DNA from: Nitrobacteraceae bacterium AZCC 1564
Lineage (GTDB): Bacteria; Pseudomonadota; Alphaproteobacteria; Rhizobiales; Xanthobacteraceae
Assembly (NCBI GenBank): GCA_036924835.1
Contig: JBAGRR010000001.1
Span: 4,913,001-4,977,000 of the forward strand
Direction: 5' to 3'
Length of the DNA stretch: 64,000 nt
Shown: positions 9,015-18,252 of the stretch, piece by piece
Numbering within the stretch: the stretch's first letter is position 1
Layout: the number at the start of each line of letters is the position of its first letter
The notes under the pieces: model-generated
Databases searched by the model: none
What the model saw: the letters and a program-made list of their open reading frames with translations, nothing else
What the model was told of the DNA's origin: nothing
Program-made: the position numbers and the translations under genes

Positions 9015-9695
9015 TTGGTGAAGGGGAATACTGTGGCATCAACGTCCAGCAAGCACCCCCCACACGTGATCGTGATCGATGATGATCCGGATATGCGCGA
9101 CGCATTGGGCAGGCTCCTTCGCTCGGTGGGTTTGCGGTTCGCGCTGTTTGGTTCGACCGCCGATTTCCTGAAAGCCGATCTGCCGCATGGTCCGCTCTGT
9201 CTGGTGCTCGATGTCCGCATGCCGGGACAAAGTGGGCTTGATTTGCAGCGCGAGCTTTCGAGCGACGCGAGGCGCCAACTGCCGATCATCTTCATTACCG
9301 GACATGGCGACATTCGCATGTCGGTGCAGGCGATGAAGGGCGGGGCGATCGAGTTTCTCACCAAACCATTCCGCGATCAGGATCTGCTCGACGCCATCAC
9401 GCTCGGTCATGAGCGCGATCGCACCTGGCTGGAGCACGAAGAGGAGTTGTCGGAGCTTCAGCACCGTTACGACAGCTTGACCGCGCGTGAGCGGGATGTG
9501 ATGCGATTTGTGGTGACGGGCCGGCTCAACAAGCAAATCGCCGCGGATCTCGGGATCAGTGAAATCACCGTGAAGGTTCACCGTGGCCAGGTGATGCGGA
9601 AAATGCTTGCCGCCTCGCTGCCGGATTTGGCACGCATGTCGGACAAGCTGAATCTGCCGTTGCCAAAGCCGGCGCAGCTGGGGCGCGCGTTGTAA
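9015..9695 (+). CDS. FixJ-family response regulator with LuxR-type HTH
   Basis: A DNA-binding two-component regulator. Counting from the TTG at 9015 (GTG at 9018 or 9033 are alternative starts), the receiver spans about residues 16-130, with IDDDPDM near 22-27, phosphoacceptor D66 (LDVRMPG) and K117 (LTKPF). The LuxR/GerE helix-turn-helix is at about 152-210 (LTARERDVMRFVVTGRLNKQ, then IAADLGISEITVKVHRGQVM). The layout is the same as FixJ, NodW and TodT. The kinase gene 131 bp downstream on the same strand is the obvious partner, and the FixJ-type family usually activates genes in response to redox or aromatic signals. Confidence 0.9.
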   Translation: MVKGNTVASTSSKHPPHVIVIDDDPDMRDALGRLLRSVGLRFALFGSTADFLKADLPHGPLCLVLDVRMPGQSGLDLQRELSSDARRQLPIIFITGHGDIRMSVQAMKGGAIEFLTKPFRDQDLLDAITLGHERDRTWLEHEEELSELQHRYDSLTARERDVMRFVVTGRLNKQIAADLGISEITVKVHRGQVMRKMLAASLPDLARMSDKLNLPLPKPAQLGRAL

Positions 9696-9826
9696 AGCGC
9701 CGCCGCTCACGAAGACGTGTCCCATCTCTGACGTTCGCAGAAGTGAATTCTGTCGATGCGGATAGGGGAGTCAGTACAGAACAAGTTTCGTGATCATCGT
9801 TCCCAACAGTCGCATAAGAGTCCTCC

Positions 9827-11287
9827 ATGAGCATGACGGCCCCCGAACTGCGGACAACGGACGTTGATATTTTTGGCGATATGCTCGCCTGGGGTTCTCA
9901 CTTCTGTCTGTTTTATGAAACCAAGGAGGATCTGCTCGACGCGCTGGTCTCCTATTGCAAGTCCGGGTTGGAGCGCGGCGAATATTGCCTCTGGATCGTT
10001 GCCGAACCACTGACAATCGAAGATGCGAAGGAAGCACTGAGAGATGCGATGCCTGATCTCGACCGCCACTTCGCGGCGCTCAGCATCGAACTTGTGCGGG
10101 CTCGCGACTGGTATCTCAAAGATGGCGCGTTCGATAACGATCACGTGGCGCGGGGCCTCGATGAGAGGCTCGCGCGTGTCGCCGCGAACGGCCACGCCGG
10201 TGTGCGGGTGACGGGTGATATGAGCTGGCTGGTGGAGGATTCGCGACCCCATTGCCAGTTCAAGCTCTGGAAGGACTTTTGCGAGCACGAAGATGGCATC
10301 AACGGCTTCATCGCCAACAAGCGGGTGGCCGGGCTCTGCACCTATCCGTTGGCGGCGTGCGGCGCGGCTGAAATCATGGATGTCGTTCGCACCCATCAGT
10401 TCGCCATCGCGCGGCGGCACGGGGCTTGGGAACTGGTTGAAACCGCAAGCCTCAAACAAGCCAAGGCGGAAATCAAACGCATCAACGAGGAGCTTGAGCA
10501 ACGCGTGATGGAACGCACCAGCGAGCTGCTGCTGGTGTTCGAGGATTTGCACGAAGCACAGGTCGAACTCAAGCGCGCCAATCGCGTCACCATGATGGGG
10601 CAGATGGCGGCCTCCATTGTCCACGAAGTCAACCAGCCGATCGCGGCCGCGATGACCAATGCCTATGCCGCCTTGCGATGGCTGGATACCAATCCGCCTG
10701 ACTTCGGCGAGGTCCGGCAGGCGCTCGACCAGATCATCAAGGCCGGCAACCGCGCCAGCGATGTCATCGGGCGCATACAGGATCTGGTCAAGAAGGCGCC
10801 GCTGCATAGGGACGGCGTTGAGCTCAACGACATGATTCACGATGTCATTGCGTTGATCCATGGCGAGGTGGTGAAGAGCGGCGTCTGCGTGCGGACGCAG
10901 CTCATGGAAGGCTTGCCGCTCATTCAAGGCGACAGGATCCAGCTGCAACAGGTGATGCTGAATTTGATCATCAACGCCGTTGAAGCCATAAAGGGCATGA
11001 GCGATGGGCCGCGCGAGCTGATCATCTGCACCGCGCGAGATACATCGTCGAGCGCGGTGCTCGTCACCGTGCAGGACACGGGCCCGGGAATGAAGCCGGA
11101 GAGTCTCAATCGCCTGTTCGATCCGTTCTACACCACCAAGCCCGGCGGCATGGGCATGGGCCTATCGATCTGCCGTTCGATTGTCGAGGCGCATGGCGGG
11201 CGCGTCTGGGCCACCAGCTCGCAAGGCGTCGGCGCCACCGTTCAGTTCACGCTGCCTGTGAGTGAGGGCTTAGTGGATCGGATTTGA
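9827..11287 (+). CDS. MEDS-domain sensor histidine kinase
   Basis: A 486-residue soluble kinase. Residues about 20-195 form a MEDS (DcmR-like) sensory domain: HFCLFYETKEDLLDALVSYC, GLERGEYCLWIVAE, MSWLVED and LCTYPL match that family, which resembles a RecA-like fold and is found in methylotroph and redox sensors. A coiled coil follows (205-255), then the phosphoacceptor region with H266 (ASIVHEVNQPIAA) and an HATPase_c domain with N box LIINAVEAI, DTGPGM and GMGMGLSI. It probably phosphorylates the regulator encoded just upstream. The last residues (VDRI) and the stop codon lie within the left arm of a CTAG hairpin, so the C-terminus has been rewritten by the repeat. Confidence 0.9.
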   Translation: MSMTAPELRTTDVDIFGDMLAWGSHFCLFYETKEDLLDALVSYCKSGLERGEYCLWIVAEPLTIEDAKEALRDAMPDLDRHFAALSIELVRARDWYLKDGAFDNDHVARGLDERLARVAANGHAGVRVTGDMSWLVEDSRPHCQFKLWKDFCEHEDGINGFIANKRVAGLCTYPLAACGAAEIMDVVRTHQFAIARRHGAWELVETASLKQAKAEIKRINEELEQRVMERTSELLLVFEDLHEAQVELKRANRVTMMGQMAASIVHEVNQPIAAAMTNAYAALRWLDTNPPDFGEVRQALDQIIKAGNRASDVIGRIQDLVKKAPLHRDGVELNDMIHDVIALIHGEVVKSGVCVRTQLMEGLPLIQGDRIQLQQVMLNLIINAVEAIKGMSDGPRELIICTARDTSSSAVLVTVQDTGPGMKPESLNRLFDPFYTTKPGGMGMGLSICRSIVEAHGGRVWATSSQGVGATVQFTLPVSEGLVDRI

Positions 11288-11511
11288 CGTTCGCTACTCT
11301 ACTTCCCGCGAATTCGTGATGCGAACGTCAAATCCCGGAGCTCCACTAGAATCTTATATCTGCTAGTGGTCCTTTGATTCTAACGTTCACATGAGGTGCC
11401 TGCTGAAACGGGATGCGAATGTTAGAATCGGGCCACTAGTGTCCTCTCGAATCCAAAGTCCGCTACGGAGCGCGCTGCATGATGAGGCGGACTTTGGATT
11501 CGGGACACTAG
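11269..11511. repeat. CTAG-hairpin array of three hairpins
   Basis: Hairpin 1 (11269-11349) has arms GATTTGACGTTCGC and GCGAACGTCAAATC and ends in CCACTAG. A 13-nt linker AATCTTATATCTG (11350-11362) follows. Hairpin 2 (11363-11439) has arms of the GATTCTAACGTTC type. Its closing CTAG is shared with the opening CTAG of hairpin 3 (11436-11511), which has arms AATCCAAAGTCCGC and GCGGACTTTGGATT. The array fills the gap between the convergent kinase and hflX genes. Confidence 0.9.
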
Positions 11512-11545
11512 CGTAGGGCGCTTTATCGAGCGAACTTCTGAACCA

Positions 11546-12895
11546 TCACACGAGCGCGCGCCGGATTCGTGCGATCGTGCCCGGCAGGCTACGGATCTTC
11601 AAGAGGCATCCGCTAGCATCGTAATCCTCGGACAGAACATGCGCGTTGGCGTACACGTCGCGGAGCAACGCCTGCTTCGCATACGGCAAGACAAGTTGTT
11701 CTTTGACCATCGCGGCTTCAAAATACGCGACAATGGTGTCGTGGAGCGCGGCGATGTCCTCCGGCGATTGCGAGGAGAGGAGGATCGCATCGGGGTGCTT
11801 CTCGCGCAGCGCCGCGCGGCCGGCCTCATCGACGCGATCGATCTTGTTGAGCAGCAGCAGCGAGGGAACGGCATCCGCGCCAATCTCGCGCAACACGCTG
11901 AGAGTGACGTCGAGTTGCGCTTCATGGGTCGGGTCGGATGCATCAACCACAAACAGCAGCAGGGATGCTTCGAGCGCTTCCGCGAGCGTGGACCGGAATG
12001 ATGCAACGAGATCATGTGGTAGTTTCTTGATGAAGCCGACCGTGTCGGAGACGAGCACGCGCGGCTTCGTCTCCGGCTGCAGCGCGCGCACGGTGGTGTC
12101 GAGCGTCGCGAACAGCTTGTCTTCGACAAGCACATCGCTGCCGGTGAGCGCCCGCATCAGTGAGGACTTTCCGGCGTTGGTGTATCCGACGAGTGCGGCC
12201 CGGAGCTGATCGCGGCGGGCCGTGCGGCGCTGATCGCTGTCGCGCTGGATCTCCTCGATCTGCTCTTTCAGTTCTGCCAGGCGATCGCGGATCTTGCGGC
12301 GTTCGAGTTCAAGCTCGGATTCGCCGGAGCCTTGCCCCTGCTGCCGATCGCTGCCGCCTTGAGACTCCCGCAGGCGTGGGGAGAGGTACTTCAGCCGTGC
12401 GAGTTCAACCTGCAGCTTCGCCTCACGGCTGCGCGCATGGCGGTAGAAAATCTCCACAATGACGCCGGTGCGGTCGAGCACCTGCGCGCCGGTCGCGCGC
12501 GCAATGTTGCGCGCCTGGTTCGGAGAAATATCGTGATCGACGATGACGAATTTCGGCGTCTCGCCGGGATCTCGTTCGCTTGGCGTTGCAGCCGGTTTTG
12601 TCTCATCGGTCTCGAAGCGTTCGCGCGCCTTGGATTTGCGCAGCGGTGCCATCGGTCCGACAACGGCGGTGCCGCCGGTCATGGCGGCGAGTTCTTCCAG
12701 CTTGCCCTTGCCGAGCACGGTTGCGCCTTCGAGCTCATCGCGCTTCTGCGAGAGCGTGCCGGCGACGTCGTAGCCGAGGGTGTTGACCAGACGGCCCAGT
12801 TCTTTGAGGCTCGTGGCATGGGCGGCATTATCGACACCCGGCATCTGGATGCCGACAAGGATCGCGCGTGGAACGGGCGGCTTGGTGTCCATCAC
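11546..12895 (-). CDS. hflX: GTPase HflX
   Basis: A 449-residue ribosome-associated GTPase that binds the 50S subunit and can split stalled ribosomes under stress. The HflX N-terminal domain is followed by a long helical region (about 155-225, LARLKYLSPRLRESQGG then a charged coiled coil) and the G domain: G1 GYTNAGKSS at 237-245, G3 DTVG at 284-287 and G4 NKID at 350-353. Residues about 86-115 form a charged Pro-rich insertion not seen in the shortest homologues. In many proteobacteria hflX follows hfq; here it follows a methyltransferase gene whose stop overlaps its start by 4 bp, implying translational coupling. Confidence 0.95.
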   Translation of the reverse strand: MMDTKPPVPRAILVGIQMPGVDNAAHATSLKELGRLVNTLGYDVAGTLSQKRDELEGATVLGKGKLEELAAMTGGTAVVGPMAPLRKSKARERFETDETKPAATPSERDPGETPKFVIVDHDISPNQARNIARATGAQVLDRTGVIVEIFYRHARSREAKLQVELARLKYLSPRLRESQGGSDRQQGQGSGESELELERRKIRDRLAELKEQIEEIQRDSDQRRTARRDQLRAALVGYTNAGKSSLMRALTGSDVLVEDKLFATLDTTVRALQPETKPRVLVSDTVGFIKKLPHDLVASFRSTLAEALEASLLLFVVDASDPTHEAQLDVTLSVLREIGADAVPSLLLLNKIDRVDEAGRAALREKHPDAILLSSQSPEDIAALHDTIVAYFEAAMVKEQLVLPYAKQALLRDVYANAHVLSEDYDASGCLLKIRSLPGTIARIRRALV

Positions 12896-13875
12896 GTTTT
12901 CCGGCGCCGGCCGATCAGCAACAGGTGCGCGGCGCTGTTGATGAGTTCAGGATTTGCAGCGTTCGCGATCTCAAGCTGTGCGAGCTCATCGGAAAGATGA
13001 CAACTGTCATTCGGCAAGTTCCACCGGGGATCGGGCATGAAGCGGGTGTGAAACAGGTCGAGGCCGCTCACGTTCTCAATGTCGAGGTGCGGCGAGAAAT
13101 AGTCGCGCAACTCCGCTGCGGTAAACAGGTGGAAGCCGAAGGTGATCCGCCGGCCGCCATGGAGTTCAATTTCACATCGGTTCCGGGTGTGGTCCTGCCT
13201 CAAGCGCCGGACTTTTTCTATTGAATCGACGAACGCCGTCGGCGGGCTGCCGACCGGACGCACCGTGGTGACGAAATGGCCGGCCGTCACACGGCCAAGC
13301 TCGGCTGCGATCTTAGGCAGAGCCAGAACGGGGAGATGGCTGAGGACGCTGTAGAGGCAGAGCGTCATGTCCACGGAGGCATCCGCTTCCGGAAGCCGGC
13401 CGGTCAGGTCCGCCACGTCGAACGTGAGAGTGATGCCCGGAAGTGCCAACAAAGGCTGTGCCAGAAATCGCGCGCGCTCGATCTGCACGTGCGCGATATC
13501 AAAGCCGCGAGCCTCGATCCGGCTAAAGCCAAGTCCATAGGCGCGCAGCACCAAACGCCGAAGCCACGTGCCGGGCCCGCAGCCGGCATCCAGAATGCGG
13601 ATTGCGCGTGCGCCCGAGGAGCGCAGGTCGACCAGCTTGGCTTCCAGACGATGCCACAACTGCCGGTCCGCGTAGGCGTGCATTCCGTCGAAGGCAAAGA
13701 GTTGCGCCGGGTCGCCATCCGCATAGGTGGCGTAATCGTCTCCCGCCTTGTTGTAGATGTCGGCGACGTCAGCGGCGTTACGTTCCTTGAACGCCACCAC
13801 GATCTGGTCCGTTTTGCGTGAGAGCGGAAAATCGGTAACGACTGAGTTGGAAGAACTGCGATTGCGGTCGGTCAC
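12892..13875 (-). CDS. class I SAM-dependent methyltransferase
   Basis: A 327-residue cytoplasmic methyltransferase. Motif I is ILDAGCGPGTWL at about residues 94-105, followed by an acidic loop (RGFDIAHVQIERAR) and a motif IV region (ASVDMTLCLYSVLSHLPVL). The final third is not recognised and the substrate is unknown. The stop codon overlaps the hflX start by 4 bp, so the two are co-transcribed and probably translationally coupled; whether the substrate is a ribosomal component is only a guess from that context. Confidence 0.8.
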   Translation of the reverse strand: MTDRNRSSSNSVVTDFPLSRKTDQIVVAFKERNAADVADIYNKAGDDYATYADGDPAQLFAFDGMHAYADRQLWHRLEAKLVDLRSSGARAIRILDAGCGPGTWLRRLVLRAYGLGFSRIEARGFDIAHVQIERARFLAQPLLALPGITLTFDVADLTGRLPEADASVDMTLCLYSVLSHLPVLALPKIAAELGRVTAGHFVTTVRPVGSPPTAFVDSIEKVRRLRQDHTRNRCEIELHGGRRITFGFHLFTAAELRDYFSPHLDIENVSGLDLFHTRFMPDPRWNLPNDSCHLSDELAQLEIANAANPELINSAAHLLLIGRRRKT

Positions 13876-14069
13876 GTCACGTCATCTTGTTCGCTGGGAA
13901 CGATCAAGGGAAGATGGGCGAAACGCCATAGGAAAGCGAGATGAGTGCGTCCCGTCCTTCATAAGCGAGACATAGACGTCTTGCTGGGGCGTCCGTATTG
14001 GATTGAGTGAAGCCGCCTTGCCTAGTAGAATTTGTGTCGCGGCCTCTAGGCGCTGTTTGGAGAACTCCA

Positions 14070-15611
14070 ATGACACTTGCGAAGACACTTCCAGAGACGA
14101 TCGCAAACGATGTGGATGTTCTGCTCCGGGACCTCGGCGTTCCGCGCGATCGCTTTAGCCATGGTTCGCGCGCGGTACGATCGCCCTTGACCGGCGAGAC
14201 CATTGCCTACGTGCAGGATGCAAGCCGCCAGAGCGTCGCCGAAGCCATCACGCGGGCAAGAGCTGCCTTCCTTGAATGGCGAACCGTTCCCGCGCCAAAG
14301 CGCGGCGAGCTGGTGCGCGTTCTCGGTGAGGAACTGCGCCGCGCGAAAGCCTCGCTTGGACGTCTGGTGACGATCGAGGCCGGAAAGATTCCGTCGGAAG
14401 GCGAGGGCGAAGTGCAGGAGATGATCGACATCTGCGATTTTGCCGTTGGTCTCTCGCGCCAACTCTACGGCCTCACCATCGCGAGCGAGCGGCCCAATCA
14501 CCGGATGATGGAGCAGTGGCATCCGCTGGGGCCTGTGGGCGTCATCACCTCATTTAATTTCCCGGTCGCGGTGTGGTCGTGGAATGCGGCGCTCGCCTTC
14601 GTCTGCGGCAATCCGGTGATCTGGAAGCCATCGGAGAAAACGCCGCTGACAGCGCTCGCCGTGCAAGCGCTGTCCGAGCGCGCGGCAGCCAAGGTTGGCG
14701 GCATCCCGGACGGTCTGTCGAGTGTGCTGATCGGCGGACGGGATGTCGGTGAGGCGCTGGTCGACGATCCGCGCGTGCCGCTGGTGTCTGCCACCGGCTC
14801 CACCGCCATGGGCCGCATGGTCGGACCGCGGCTCGCGCAACGCTTCGCGCGATCAATTCTGGAGCTCGGCGGCAACAATGCTTCGATCGTTTGCCCATCG
14901 GCCGATCTCGAACTCGCCCTTCGCGCTATTTCTTTCGCCGCCATCGGTACGGCCGGCCAGCGTTGCACGTCGCTGCGCAGATTGTTCATTCATCACAGCG
15001 TTTATGATGAACTCGTCGTCAGACTGCAGCAGGTCTATGGGTCGATCCGGATCGGAAATCCTCTCGTGAACGATGGCGTGCTTGCCGGCCCCCTCATTGA
15101 CGAGGATGCATTCCAGAGGATGCAGAACGTCCTTCTGGAGGCGCAGTTAGTTGGCGGCGAAGTTTACGGCGGCGCGCGCGTCGATGACGACAAGTACCCG
15201 TCCGCGTATTATGTCAGACCGGCGCTGGTGGAAATGCCGGCGCAGATCGGCCCCATGCTGCGCGAGACCTTCGCGCCCATTCTCTATGTGATGAAATACT
15301 CGGACTTCGACGTGGCGCTGGCGCTGCATAACGATGTGCCGCACGGCCTCTCCTCGTCGATCTTCTCGAATGATGTGCGCGAAGTGGAGAAGTTCATATC
15401 GGTGGCCGGCTCCGACTGCGGCATTGCCAATGCCAACATCGGCCCTTCCGGCGCGGAGATCGGCGGCGCATTCGGCGGCGAGAAAGAAACCGGCGGCGGG
15501 CGCGAGGCGGGTTCGGATGCGTGGAAGGCGTATATGCGCCGCGTCACCAGCACCATCAACTTCGGCGATGAACTTCCGCTCGCCCAAGGCGTGCGATTTG
15601 ATGTCGGGTGA
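14070..15611 (+). CDS. aldehyde dehydrogenase family 7 (alpha-aminoadipic semialdehyde dehydrogenase-like)
   Basis: A 513-residue NAD-dependent dehydrogenase. The ATG at 14070 is preferred over the upstream frame opening at 14007 because it gives the usual ALDH7 N-terminus. The general base is in ELGGNNASI (E265) and the nucleophile is C299 in AGQRCTSLR. The sequence WHPLGPVGVITSFNFPVAVW and the C-terminal GGAFGGEKETGGGREAGSDAW are characteristic of the ALDH7 / AmaB group, which oxidises alpha-aminoadipic semialdehyde in lysine catabolism. It ends 21 bp from the end of a convergent class III aminotransferase gene that could supply the semialdehyde, which supports a lysine or ornithine role. 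Confidence 0.9.
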   Translation: MTLAKTLPETIANDVDVLLRDLGVPRDRFSHGSRAVRSPLTGETIAYVQDASRQSVAEAITRARAAFLEWRTVPAPKRGELVRVLGEELRRAKASLGRLVTIEAGKIPSEGEGEVQEMIDICDFAVGLSRQLYGLTIASERPNHRMMEQWHPLGPVGVITSFNFPVAVWSWNAALAFVCGNPVIWKPSEKTPLTALAVQALSERAAAKVGGIPDGLSSVLIGGRDVGEALVDDPRVPLVSATGSTAMGRMVGPRLAQRFARSILELGGNNASIVCPSADLELALRAISFAAIGTAGQRCTSLRRLFIHHSVYDELVVRLQQVYGSIRIGNPLVNDGVLAGPLIDEDAFQRMQNVLLEAQLVGGEVYGGARVDDDKYPSAYYVRPALVEMPAQIGPMLRETFAPILYVMKYSDFDVALALHNDVPHGLSSSIFSNDVREVEKFISVAGSDCGIANANIGPSGAEIGGAFGGEKETGGGREAGSDAWKAYMRRVTSTINFGDELPLAQGVRFDVG

Positions 15612-15632
15612 GCAAGCGTTCGTCCTTTATAC

Positions 15633-16867
15633 CTAAATTGGCGCGCTCACCTTGGCGACGTCCTCCAAAACGTCCGCTAATCGCTCCACAGCCCAATCGA
15701 CTTGCGACTCGTCGATGATCAAGGGTGGAGCAAAGCGTATGGTGTTGCGATGAGTGTCCTTGGTCAACACTCCCGCTCGTAACAAGCGCAACGCGACGGC
15801 GTCGGCACCTGCGAGGTCGCGATGCAGCTCAACGCCTGCGAATAGACCCCGACCGCGGACTTCGCGAATGATCGGACTCTTGATCGAAGCGAGTCGATTC
15901 AGCAGGTGCGCGCCGACAGCTGCCGAACGTTCGATCAATCCCTCGTCGATCAGCGTGTCGAGCACGGCGAGTCCGACTGCCGCGGCGATTGGGTTTCCAC
16001 CGAACGTGCTGCCGTGATCGCCCGGCTTAAAGACTTCCATCACCTCGCGACGAGCAAGAAACAGCGACACTGGCAGAAGCCCGCCGCCGAGTGCTTGCCG
16101 CCGCCGAGTGCTTTGCCAAGCATCAAGCCATCAGGCTTTACTCCGTCATGCTGACAGGCAAGGAGACGGCCTGTGCGTCCCAGACCGGACTGAATCTCGT
16201 CGCAAAGCAGCAGCACGCGATGCGCCTGGCAAATGCGCTCGACGTCGGCGAGGTAGCCCGGCGGCGGCACGTTGATGCCCCCTTCACCTTGAATCGGCTC
16301 GACCAAAAAGGCCGCAGTGTTCGGCGTGATCGCAGCCTCTAGTGCTGCTGCGTCACCGAATGGAACGAGCTTGAAGCCGGGCGGGAATGGCCCAAAGCCA
16401 TCGCGATATTGGGGGATCGAGGAAAAGCCAACAATACAGATCGTCCGGCCATGAAAATTGCCCTCTGCTGCAATGATTTCCGCTCGATCGAATGGCACAC
16501 CCTTGACCTTGTAGGCCCATTTGCGCGCGGCCTTGAGTGCGGTCTCCACCGCTTCCGCTCCACCGTTCGTCGGCAGCGCAAGATCCATGCCCGTCAGATT
16601 GCAGGCCCGTGCCAGGAAGGGGCCTAATCGGTCGCTGAAATATGCGCGGGATATCGTGTCGAGTTGCCGGGCCTGTTCGGTGAGTGCTTCAACGAGACGC
16701 GGATGGCAGTGACCGACGCTCGCCGCCGAGTATGCTCCCATCATGTCGATGTAGCGCCGGCCGCTCTCGTCCCACACGTAGACGCCATCGCCGCGGACGA
16801 TCGTGACCGGCAGCGGCGCGTAGTTGGGTGCTCCGAAACGCGTTTCCAGAAGAGCTGGGCCGGTCAT
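15633..16867 (-). pseudogene. class III aminotransferase (ornithine/lysine type), broken by a 17-bp duplication
   Basis: This is a PLP-dependent aminotransferase of the ornithine-oxoacid / lysine transaminase group. From ATG 16867 the frame is normal for about 255 residues (NGGAEAVETALKAARKW, NFHGRT, then LLCDEIQSGLGRTG and DGLMLGKALGGG with the PLP lysine). Directly after the PLP lysine the frame is lost, and the rest (VSLFLARREVMEVF, GDHGSTFGGNPIAA and the C-terminal domain) is in another frame ending at 15633. The cause is a 17-bp tandem duplication at 16080-16113. Removing one unit restores the expected ALGGGLLPVSLFLARR. The full corrected length of about 405 residues fits the family. The truncated product would lack the small domain and half of the dimer interface. 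Confidence 0.9.
16080..16113. repeat. 17-bp tandem duplication inside the aminotransferase gene
   Basis: Two adjacent 17-bp units, 16080-16096 and 16097-16113, differ only at the first base (C versus G on the plus strand). Seventeen is not a multiple of three, so the duplication shifts the frame within the codons following the PLP lysine. Confidence 0.92.
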
Positions 16868-17570
16868 GCATGTGCTCCTTCCAATTCAAGACGACGCTCC
16901 CGCATCAAAAGCGCGGTGCGGTCGGACTGGTCGCGAGACGGAATTATACTCGACGATCTCAATCCCGAGGATCGCGAGTGAGGGAACTTGTCGGCCAGCT
17001 TTTGAGCTCAGCGTCGTTGCATCGATCGGGCGCGCGAGCAGTCGGTCAAAGGCCGACAAGGTTGGTCGTGGCCCTATGGCACGAGAGAACATCAACGCGA
17101 TCGGATAGGCCGAATATCCTCACCGAGGAATATATCCCGCTCCAACCTTCGGGAGTGGTGTTCGGACGCCGGCAAAAGAAATCGTGGTCTCAGTTCGGCC
17201 CGCTTTCCGACTTATTAAAGTCTCGCGGTGGTTCCATCACATCTCAGTGACTCTCCGCCGCGTATTCAAGGCGGCATTTGCTGAGGGGACCGGGACGGCA
17301 GAGTTACTTACAGGTGCGTGCGGCCTCGCGACAGTCTTGCCGGCCGCGCGATAAGTTCTTGCAATGCCAATTTAACATCCAACGCTTCGATTTAAATTTC
17401 CCGCCAATGAAACCGAGCATCACCTGCGGACAGGGCTTTCCCGTGCGACGGAGTTCGCGTGGCCTGGAAGCATGTGACTCTCTCGTCAAAGGAAACGTTC
17501 GACGGGCCAGATGGCCGCGGCGCCGATCGGCGTCTGCGGTGCACTGGTTATGCGTCATGAGGAGTAGCGT
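16868..17570. other. 700-bp intergenic region without a recognised gene
   Basis: This gap separates the aminotransferase start from the next gene. Several open frames of 60-140 codons are present on both strands but none has a recognisable family, consistent codon use or a good ribosome binding site. The last 200 bp are locally AT-richer (around 17360-17410) and may hold the promoter of the gene at 17571. No repeat element was seen. Confidence 0.5.
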
Positions 17571-18176
17571 ATGAGTATCCTGAGTTCAGACGACCATCTC
17601 AGTCCTCACAATCCGTTGTACTACGCACCGCGCCGGTTGCGTGAAAGATCACAACACTCGTCAGCCTCGTTTGCAGAAGCGCGATCCGAACATCTCAAGC
17701 GGCCTATTTCCACTTCACCCGCGTACGATGCTTCGCTTGAGGAAGCGGTCGCCGACGCTTTGCGACGCCCACTCGATCCCCAATCACTTGAGCCTCGGGT
17801 CGTTCACGAGCCTCCCGGATTTTCGAGTGAACAAGATCGGCGAAAGGGCTTGCTTCGCGTCGCCGGCCGCTCCGCTGTAGCCATTGCCGTTTCGGCCGTC
17901 GTGGCATTTCTGTTCGTGATCATGGTTCCAGTCTCGCAAGACCATGCACGACAGCCAGACCGCTTTGGTTCATCCATGTCTGGGATGTTGGATGAGGTCA
18001 AAGCCGCTTTTTATTCGCCGCGTCAAAGCGACGACGACGCGAAACTTGCTCCTTCCGAGTTTGAGACAATTCTTGCGTCAAGCCGGGCTGAGCAGCCTGT
18101 TGTGACGCACGAGCAGTCCGAAACGCTGCTTCAGCAATTTTTGCAGTGGCGGGGAAAGCCAACTCGCACGCCTTGA
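17571..18176 (+). CDS. single-pass membrane protein of unknown function
   Basis: A 201-residue protein with an N-terminal cytoplasmic part of about 98 residues rich in Ser, Arg and Pro, one strong transmembrane segment at about residues 100-120 (VAIAVSAVVAFLFVIMVPV), and an 80-residue C-terminal part that ends with LLQQFLQWRGK. GAGGAG lies 6 nt before the ATG. Proteins of this layout occur widely in Bradyrhizobium relatives but I do not know a function. It is followed 76 bp later by the binding-protein gene on the same strand. Confidence 0.7.
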   Translation: MSILSSDDHLSPHNPLYYAPRRLRERSQHSSASFAEARSEHLKRPISTSPAYDASLEEAVADALRRPLDPQSLEPRVVHEPPGFSSEQDRRKGLLRVAGRSAVAIAVSAVVAFLFVIMVPVSQDHARQPDRFGSSMSGMLDEVKAAFYSPRQSDDDAKLAPSEFETILASSRAEQPVVTHEQSETLLQQFLQWRGKPTRTP

Positions 18177-18252
18177 TCACGTAAGCTGCGATAATTGATA
18201 CACGAGAGGAATTGACGATGTTTCACGATAGGTCCGATCTCACATTGGTCTC

